Assembly: GCA_002747255.1 (NCBI GenBank)
Contig: PDUC01000026.1
Span: 1-64,000 of the forward strand
Origin: Acidobacteriota bacterium
Lineage (GTDB): Bacteria; Acidobacteriota; Holophagae; Acanthopleuribacterales; Acanthopleuribacteraceae
DNA: 64,000 bases
Direction of reading: 5' to 3'
Shown in pieces: positions 59,289-64,000 of the stretch. The notes under the pieces are model-generated. The model was not told where the DNA came from. It did no database searches and saw only the letters and a list, made by a program, of their open reading frames with translations. Made by a program: the position numbers and the translations under genes. Position 1 is the first letter of the stretch. Every line of letters starts with the position of its first letter.

Positions 59289-61412
59289 ATGACCAAAAAG
59301 AAAAAGAAACTGATTACCTCCGCACTGCCCTATGTCAACAATGTGCCCCACTTGGGAAACATCATTGGCTGCGTGCTCTCAGCCGATGTCTACGCGCGAT
59401 TCTGCCGAAGCAGGGGCTATGAAACACTCTACGTCTGCGGAACTGATGAATACGGAACCGCGACGGAGAACAAGGCCAGAGAAGAAGGCGTTTCACCAAG
59501 GGATATTTGCGACAAGTACCACGCGATACACAAGCAGATTTATCGCAATTTCAATATCTCTTTCGATGTTTTTGGGAGAACCTCAACTCCAGAACAAACT
59601 GAAGTGGCACAGAGCATTTTTAAAGATCTTGAGTCTCAGGGTTTCATACACGAACACACCTCACAGCGGACGTTTTGCGAGCATGACGACATGTTTCTAG
59701 CTGACCGATTCGTGGAAGGTACTTGTCCTCACTGCGATTATGTCGATGCACGCGGAGATCAATGTGATCATTGCGGCAAACTGCTGGATCCCGAGCAGCT
59801 GCTGGAACCAAGGTGCAAGATTTGTAAAAATAAACCAGCCTTAAAAGAAACGACGCACCTGCATTTCGATCTATCACAACTCCAGGATGAACTGGAAAAC
59901 TGGTTCACAAAAACATCAAAAGAAGGGCATTGGCCCAATAACGCCATTTCCACCACTCGCGGCTGGCTTGAACGCGGTCTCAGTGACAGACCGATTACCA
60001 GAGATTTGAAGTGGGGCGTGCCCGTACCGAAGAAGGGGTTTGAGGGAAAGGTCTTTTACGTCTGGTTCGATGCACCCATCGGATATATTTCCATTACCAA
60101 GTCAGCTATGGAAGACTGGGAACGCTGGTGGAAGGATCCGGAGGGAACCAACCTCTACCAGTTTATGGCAAAAGACAACATCCCCTTCCACACGGTGATG
60201 TTTCCCGCTTCGCTGATCGGGACGCGTAATGACTGGACGCTTCTGCACCACATCAGTTCCACGGAATACCTGAATTACGAAGACACCAAGTTCTCAAAAT
60301 CGAGAAGTGTCGGGGTCTTTGGCACGGATGTCAGCGATATCGGCATTCCCACCGATTTGTGGCGTTTCTATCTGCTGGCCAATCGACCGGAGAAGAACGA
60401 CAGCGCTTTTGTCTGGAAAGAATTTTTTACACGCATTAATTCCGACTTTATCAATAACATAGGGAATATGGCCAATCGCGCACTGGTCTATCTCTATAAA
60501 AACTTTGATGGCAAAATAGCAGATTACACTCTCGACAGCCGCGAGTCTGAATTGATTGAACAATGTCAACAAACCATCGGGCAAATTACAGAGCACATGG
60601 AAAAAATACAGATCAGGCAAGCGCTGAAGCTTATTCTGGCCCTCGGCAACGAAGGGAACAAGTACTTTCAGGATGCCGCACCCTGGGTGGTTATCAAGGA
60701 AGACAGGGAACGGGCACACTCCATCGTTTCGGTTCTGGTCTATCTTGTGCGCAGCCTTTCCATTCTGCTTGAACCGTTTATGCCAAAGACAAGTGAAACT
60801 CTTTGGGAGATGCTCCGGATTGAAAAGCCAAACTGGGATACGGCAATGAGTTTCACGGGCTTGCATCAACACCAAATTAACAAACCTTCCATCATTTATC
60901 ACAACCTCGACCCCAAACTGGCTGAAGTCTATCGCAAAAAGTTCTCCGGTGAACCGCAGGAAGAACCGGTACCCCAATTGGTTGTCGGCCAGATTACCGA
61001 GATTGAAAGACATCCTGAGGCTGATAGACTCTACGTCGTCAAAGTCGATACAGGTCATGCGACGCGACAGCTCATCGCCGGAATGGTGCCTTACTTTACT
61101 GAAGGGGAACTGCTCAACAGGAAGGTGCTGGTGGTTACCAATCTGAAACCGGCTGTTATCAGAGGAACAGAATCCAACGGCATGATAGCGGCCTGTGAAA
61201 AAGGCAAAAAGCTGGATCTGTTCGCGGTGGAAGCCGAAGTGGGAACACCTGTTGATTTTGGTGTGAAGCCCATGCGGGAAATTACCATCCAGCAATTTAA
61301 AGAGGCGGGCCTCAAAGTGACCGATGGAACACTCAAAATGGGTGATGCCGCAGGCTATCTTGATAAAATGGTCGTAAAAACCAGCCAGATTGCCAATGGA
61401 AAAGTCCGCTGA
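59289..61412 (+). CDS. metG: Methionyl-tRNA synthetase with C-terminal tRNA-binding domain
   Basis: A 707-aa class I synthetase. The HIGH-type motif is HLGN (21-24) and the KMSKS-type motif is KFSKS (334-338). The connective domain carries CxxC zinc knuckles (C146/C149, C159/C162, C176/C179), marking the MetG1 type. An anticodon-binding helical domain covers about 365-560, and residues about 605-707 form a Trbp111/EMAP-like OB-fold (VVGQITEIERHPEADRLYVV...). The frame begins with a lysine-rich MTKKKKKLITSALPYVNN. GGAGTGGG precedes the ATG. The next gene overlaps it by 17 bp, so the two are coupled. Confidence 0.95.
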   Translation: MTKKKKKLITSALPYVNNVPHLGNIIGCVLSADVYARFCRSRGYETLYVCGTDEYGTATENKAREEGVSPRDICDKYHAIHKQIYRNFNISFDVFGRTSTPEQTEVAQSIFKDLESQGFIHEHTSQRTFCEHDDMFLADRFVEGTCPHCDYVDARGDQCDHCGKLLDPEQLLEPRCKICKNKPALKETTHLHFDLSQLQDELENWFTKTSKEGHWPNNAISTTRGWLERGLSDRPITRDLKWGVPVPKKGFEGKVFYVWFDAPIGYISITKSAMEDWERWWKDPEGTNLYQFMAKDNIPFHTVMFPASLIGTRNDWTLLHHISSTEYLNYEDTKFSKSRSVGVFGTDVSDIGIPTDLWRFYLLANRPEKNDSAFVWKEFFTRINSDFINNIGNMANRALVYLYKNFDGKIADYTLDSRESELIEQCQQTIGQITEHMEKIQIRQALKLILALGNEGNKYFQDAAPWVVIKEDRERAHSIVSVLVYLVRSLSILLEPFMPKTSETLWEMLRIEKPNWDTAMSFTGLHQHQINKPSIIYHNLDPKLAEVYRKKFSGEPQEEPVPQLVVGQITEIERHPEADRLYVVKVDTGHATRQLIAGMVPYFTEGELLNRKVLVVTNLKPAVIRGTESNGMIAACEKGKKLDLFAVEAEVGTPVDFGVKPMREITIQQFKEAGLKVTDGTLKMGDAAGYLDKMVVKTSQIANGKVR

Positions 61413-62133
61413 AACCATTTCCCTGAGAAAGTTCAGGAAACTATCGACTACTGGACAGCACAAGGTACTGCTGGAGTTGGTGGAAAAACACCTTCATGCA
61501 GCTGACCTGCGTCCGTTTCATGTTCGTTACAGGGAATTGCTGGACGGTGCAGCCATCGATCGCTTCGCTCCTGCCGGTAATCTGACTGACAGGGAGTACA
61601 TCCTCGCGTTACAGCATTTTCACCGCAGTTACCTGAACAGACTGAATGAACCTGTAGAGTTGTTGCGTGAAACATGGGAAGGACAATTCCCCGTTACAGT
61701 CGTGCTTGAAGGAGTCAGGAGCCCCTACAATCTTGGATCCATTTTCCGTTTAATCGATAATTTCGGTTTTGAAAAACTCGTTTCCAACATGAAAAACCCA
61801 AAGCCCGACCACCCACAATGTCAAAAAGCGGCCAGGGGAACCCAATCCTGGATTCCCTTTTCAGTTGAACCCAACTTGAAAGTGTTTCTTGCGACCCGGG
61901 CAAGGCCTCTGGTGGCCATTGAACTTGCTCCCCAATCGATCCCTCTTTTTGAATGGACCCCGCCAGCGGAATGCGATCTCCTTCTGGGAAATGAAGCTTA
62001 TGGCATTTCGGAGGAACTTCTGGGTTTGGCTGATACCATCATCTCCATCCCCATGCAGGGCTATAAGCATTCCATGAACATCAGTCACGCTTTGGCCTGT
62101 GTTGCTTCTTACCTGACGGTGAACATCGAGTAA
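61396..62133 (+). CDS. TrmH-family (SpoU) RNA methyltransferase
   Basis: A 245-aa SPOUT-class methyltransferase. The three SpoU motifs are visible: motif 1 VVLEGVRSPYNLGSIFRLIDNFGF, motif 2 LLLGNEAYGISEELL, and motif 3 SIPMQGYKHSMNISHALACVASYL, the trefoil-knot SAM site. An N-terminal extension of about 90 helical residues (to about FPVTVV) may bind RNA. It probably methylates a ribose 2'-O in tRNA or rRNA; the exact position cannot be told. ATG 61396 overlaps the metG stop by 17 bp, so it is translated by coupling; a TTG two codons upstream is less likely. Confidence 0.88.
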   Translation: MEKSAETISLRKFRKLSTTGQHKVLLELVEKHLHAADLRPFHVRYRELLDGAAIDRFAPAGNLTDREYILALQHFHRSYLNRLNEPVELLRETWEGQFPVTVVLEGVRSPYNLGSIFRLIDNFGFEKLVSNMKNPKPDHPQCQKAARGTQSWIPFSVEPNLKVFLATRARPLVAIELAPQSIPLFEWTPPAECDLLLGNEAYGISEELLGLADTIISIPMQGYKHSMNISHALACVASYLTVNIE

Positions 62134-62260
62134 AAGGCAGATGGAGCACGGCACTGTTGGGCGCATTAATTTGCACTCGGAGTTGGTGTTAGGGTTCGTT
62201 TTTTGTGGTGCAGACAGGGTGTTGTCTAAGTAAAAGTAAGTTAAAGAATGAGTTAATGTT

Positions 62261-62275
62261 TGGCTTTGTATTTGC
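62261..62275 (+). promoter_or_regulatory. Sigma-54-like promoter of the prepilin operon
   Basis: TGGCTTTGTATTTGC keeps TGGC and TTGC with GG and GC twelve bases apart. The predicted start would be near 62287, just before the GGAGGAGAG ribosome binding site and the ATG at 62301, so the leader would be very short. Confidence 0.6.
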
Positions 62276-62300
62276 ATGAAGGCAGGCAGGAGGAGAGATT

Positions 62301-62897
62301 ATGCGCATGAAAAAAACAGCCTTCAGTTTAGTCGAGCTAATGGTCGCCATTGCCATTGTGGCCATTATCACGCTGCTATCCGTCCGGGTGGCAGCAGGTG
62401 TTCTGGGAAGATCCAATTTAACGTCCGAACTGGTTTCGATCAAGGGAATGGTGAATCAGGCCAAGGGCTTCGCACTCACCCATGGTGTTCCGGTTCTTTT
62501 CACCTATGGCGCTACCGGGATCACGGCCGAAGCTGACTTTGATCACGATGGAAGCTATGGCGATGCAAAAAAAGAAACGGTGATTGGCACTTGGGATGAC
62601 ACTGGTGCCGGCGCTGTGAAACCAGTCGATCTTGATTTCGACAAGGTCAATTTTTCCTATACCGAAACCATTGACCATTGGTCCGGCCTGTTGACTGGTT
62701 TGACTAATTTCAGCAATAACAAATTCGTTATATCTCCACTTGGAATGATTGAAGGAACAGCTGGTTCTCCCACATCAGGAGCCATTTTTCTGAAGACAGA
62801 CGATGGTTTTTTAGGGGCTCTTTATCTCTCTCCTCTTGGTGATTTAAAAACCGCAATCAAAGAGCCCACTGAAGCAAATTGGAGTTGGAATGATTAA
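62301..62897 (+). CDS. FimT/GspH-type minor prepilin
   Basis: A 198-aa type IV pilin-like protein. The leader is MRMKKTA, then FSLVELMVAIAIVAIITLLS, with the mature Phe+1 and Glu+5 and the hydrophobic helix. The residue before the cleavage site is Ala, not Gly. The C-terminal part is acidic and beta-rich (ADFDHDGSYGDA resembles a calcium loop). It overlaps the next prepilin gene by 8 bp. GGAGGAGAG is before the ATG; a second ATG (62307) is two codons in. It is likely a priming subunit of a type IV pilus or type II secretion pseudopilus; the operon order (FimT, PilV, PilW) favours type IV pili. Confidence 0.83.
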   Translation: MRMKKTAFSLVELMVAIAIVAIITLLSVRVAAGVLGRSNLTSELVSIKGMVNQAKGFALTHGVPVLFTYGATGITAEADFDHDGSYGDAKKETVIGTWDDTGAGAVKPVDLDFDKVNFSYTETIDHWSGLLTGLTNFSNNKFVISPLGMIEGTAGSPTSGAIFLKTDDGFLGALYLSPLGDLKTAIKEPTEANWSWND

Positions 62898-63372
62898 GAA
62901 AGAAAAAGCCTTTTCCCTATTGGAAGTCATGATTTCCCTAGTTATTTTGATGATCGGTGTTATGGGTCTGGCCGTTGCGTTTCAGCGCTCCCTGGCTCAG
63001 ACCAACAGTTCAAAGAACGATTCTGTAGCCATGACTCTGGCTTCTGGTATTGTCGATGATCTGGAGATGCGGCCTTTTGGTGACTGGGATCAAAACAGCG
63101 ACTTGGTTGACGTTGCCAAACTCTATCACGCGGATTTTCTAGGCAACTACGTCGCCCATGATTCCACCGATGTTTTTTTTAAGCCAACAATTGTTATCGT
63201 CAATGACTTTTCAACTTACAGAGATATCAAAATAACCGTTAACTGGCTTGGAGCGGAAGGCCTTCAGGAGATGGTTGATGCGGGCTTTCTTTCAAGTACG
63301 TCATCCGATGCTTTTGTGTTGGAAACAACTATCGCCCAGAGTTATGGCGATGATCTTTTTGGAGGAGGATGA
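62890..63372 (+). CDS. PilV/GspI-type minor prepilin
   Basis: A 160-aa prepilin. The leader is MIKKEKA, then FSLLEVMISLVILMIGVMGLA, which is the PilV-type pattern (LEVMIS, MIGVMGL). The residue at -1 is again Ala. The mature domain is short. The start overlaps the previous gene by 8 bp and the stop is four bases before the next ATG, so the operon is tight. Confidence 0.83.
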   Translation: MIKKEKAFSLLEVMISLVILMIGVMGLAVAFQRSLAQTNSSKNDSVAMTLASGIVDDLEMRPFGDWDQNSDLVDVAKLYHADFLGNYVAHDSTDVFFKPTIVIVNDFSTYRDIKITVNWLGAEGLQEMVDAGFLSSTSSDAFVLETTIAQSYGDDLFGGG

Positions 63373-63376
63373 ACCT

Positions 63377-64000
63377 ATGAACAACATAAGAAAGGGCTTT
63401 TCACTGATTGAATTGATGGTTACTTTATTGATTTCCATTCTTTTGGTCGGTGGTTTTGTATTGGCCATGAATAACATATCGACCGGTACACGAAATGCCG
63501 CACGTTCAACCGATCTGACCAATCTTTCGAGAGGCGTATTTAAATTGATGCAGAGCGATCTCTACAATGTGTCAAGGGGCATTTCGGATTTGAACATGTA
63601 CCAGATACACATCAACTCCGATGTCGCCGCAGCAGATGAAAACTTGTTCTGGGGTATTACCGACTTGTCGTCTACTGGAGCGGGTAACAGTGCCATTGAA
63701 TTCCAGTGGTTCAACTATCACAAGCGATACGTTGATGCCGCTGGAAAGACGTATACTGTTCCCTCTTATCTTTCCAATAACACGTTTGCTGTTATCGATC
63801 GATTAGCAGGTGCTTCCAAGCCGTGGGACAATGTCATTCCCAATTTGACGATTATGTCAACCATTGTAAACGACCCTGAAATACAAGATATCAAGGTTGG
63901 CGACTACTTTTTAATCTATAACCCCAACCTCCTCTACGATGAAGACAACAATAACCTGGATACGCTGCACGATCAAACCAATTCCCATACAGGGCTGTTA
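63377..64000 (+). CDS. PilW/GspJ-type minor prepilin, cut by the window end
   Basis: An open frame from ATG 63377 to the last base (208 codons, no stop). The leader is MNNIRKG, then FSLIELMVTLLISILLVGGF, with the classical Gly at -1 and Glu at +5. Large size and the position after a PilV-type gene fit PilW, usually followed by PilX and the PilY1 adhesin outside the window. GGAGGAGGA precedes the ATG. Acidic loops such as YDEDNNNLD appear at the visible C-terminal end. Confidence 0.83.
   Translation, partial: MNNIRKGFSLIELMVTLLISILLVGGFVLAMNNISTGTRNAARSTDLTNLSRGVFKLMQSDLYNVSRGISDLNMYQIHINSDVAAADENLFWGITDLSSTGAGNSAIEFQWFNYHKRYVDAAGKTYTVPSYLSNNTFAVIDRLAGASKPWDNVIPNLTIMSTIVNDPEIQDIKVGDYFLIYNPNLLYDEDNNNLDTLHDQTNSHTGLL

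Noticed and set aside
60294-61463. 389-codon antisense frame within metG
   Set aside because: It is the shadow of a highly conserved synthetase gene; no start signal or family match.
1-64000. tRNA or rRNA genes and CRISPR arrays
   Set aside because: Matches to T-loop-like strings such as GTTCGATTC all fall inside clear coding regions, and no regularly spaced repeats were found.

Overview
The window comes from a Gram-negative bacterium with near-balanced GC. It carries an OprO/P-type porin, two PorV-like outer-membrane proteins, lipid-linked sugar enzymes, sigma-54 promoters and type IV prepilins. The mix of PorV/UPF0164-like proteins, a secreted PGRP-type amidase, a Hanks kinase and a giant DUF11-repeat protein with an IPTL-type C-terminal sorting tail would fit Acidobacteriota or a related deep lineage. 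That placement is inference; there is no rRNA gene here to anchor it. I found no tRNA, rRNA, CRISPR array or intact mobile element.

Layout. 1-6.9 kb: the tail of a gene cut by the left edge, trmO, a large secreted amidase, a decayed fragment of a COG1106-type AAA ATPase, a 2,4-diaminopentanoate-dehydrogenase-like oxidoreductase, and a methyltransferase. 7.3-15.0 kb: a tight six-gene operon (GT-C membrane protein, UbiA-family DPPR-synthase-like protein, DprE1-like oxidase, DprE2-like SDR, HAD phosphatase, second GT-C protein) that looks like a complete route to a polyprenyl-phosphate D-arabinofuranose donor plus two candidate transferases. 15.1-17.7 kb: LysE exporter, Cof-type HAD phosphatase, class II cyclic-nucleotide phosphodiesterase.

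17.8-28.0 kb is the most coherent regulatory system. A PhnD-like binding protein, a histidine kinase and an NtrC-family sigma-54 activator form one operon. It is transcribed away from a phosphate-type porin, followed by an unknown 202-aa protein, a CYTH phosphatase, an SLC13-type carrier, a PhoU-like DUF47 protein and a PiT phosphate transporter. The divergent intergenic region has a -24/-12 (sigma-54) promoter facing each way and a 34-bp dyad between them. I read this as an autoregulated phosphate- or phosphonate-sensing regulon using sigma-54.

28.0-38.7 kb: molybdopterin oxidoreductase, RNase HII, phosphomannomutase/phosphoglucomutase, Ser/Thr kinase, a trxA operon that includes a 51-aa DUF6132 protein, a second PhnD-like protein, a degenerate pseudo-histidine-kinase, and an FHA-transmembrane-lytic-transglycosylase fusion that appears to start with ATT. 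38.9-45.3 kb: two tandem PorV-like paralogues, a PilZ protein and a 904-aa secreted protein. 45.7-59.0 kb: one gene for a 4434-aa surface protein with about 29 DUF11-like modules. 59.3-64.0 kb: metG, a TrmH-family methyltransferase, and the start of a minor-prepilin operon behind a third sigma-54-like promoter, running off the right edge.
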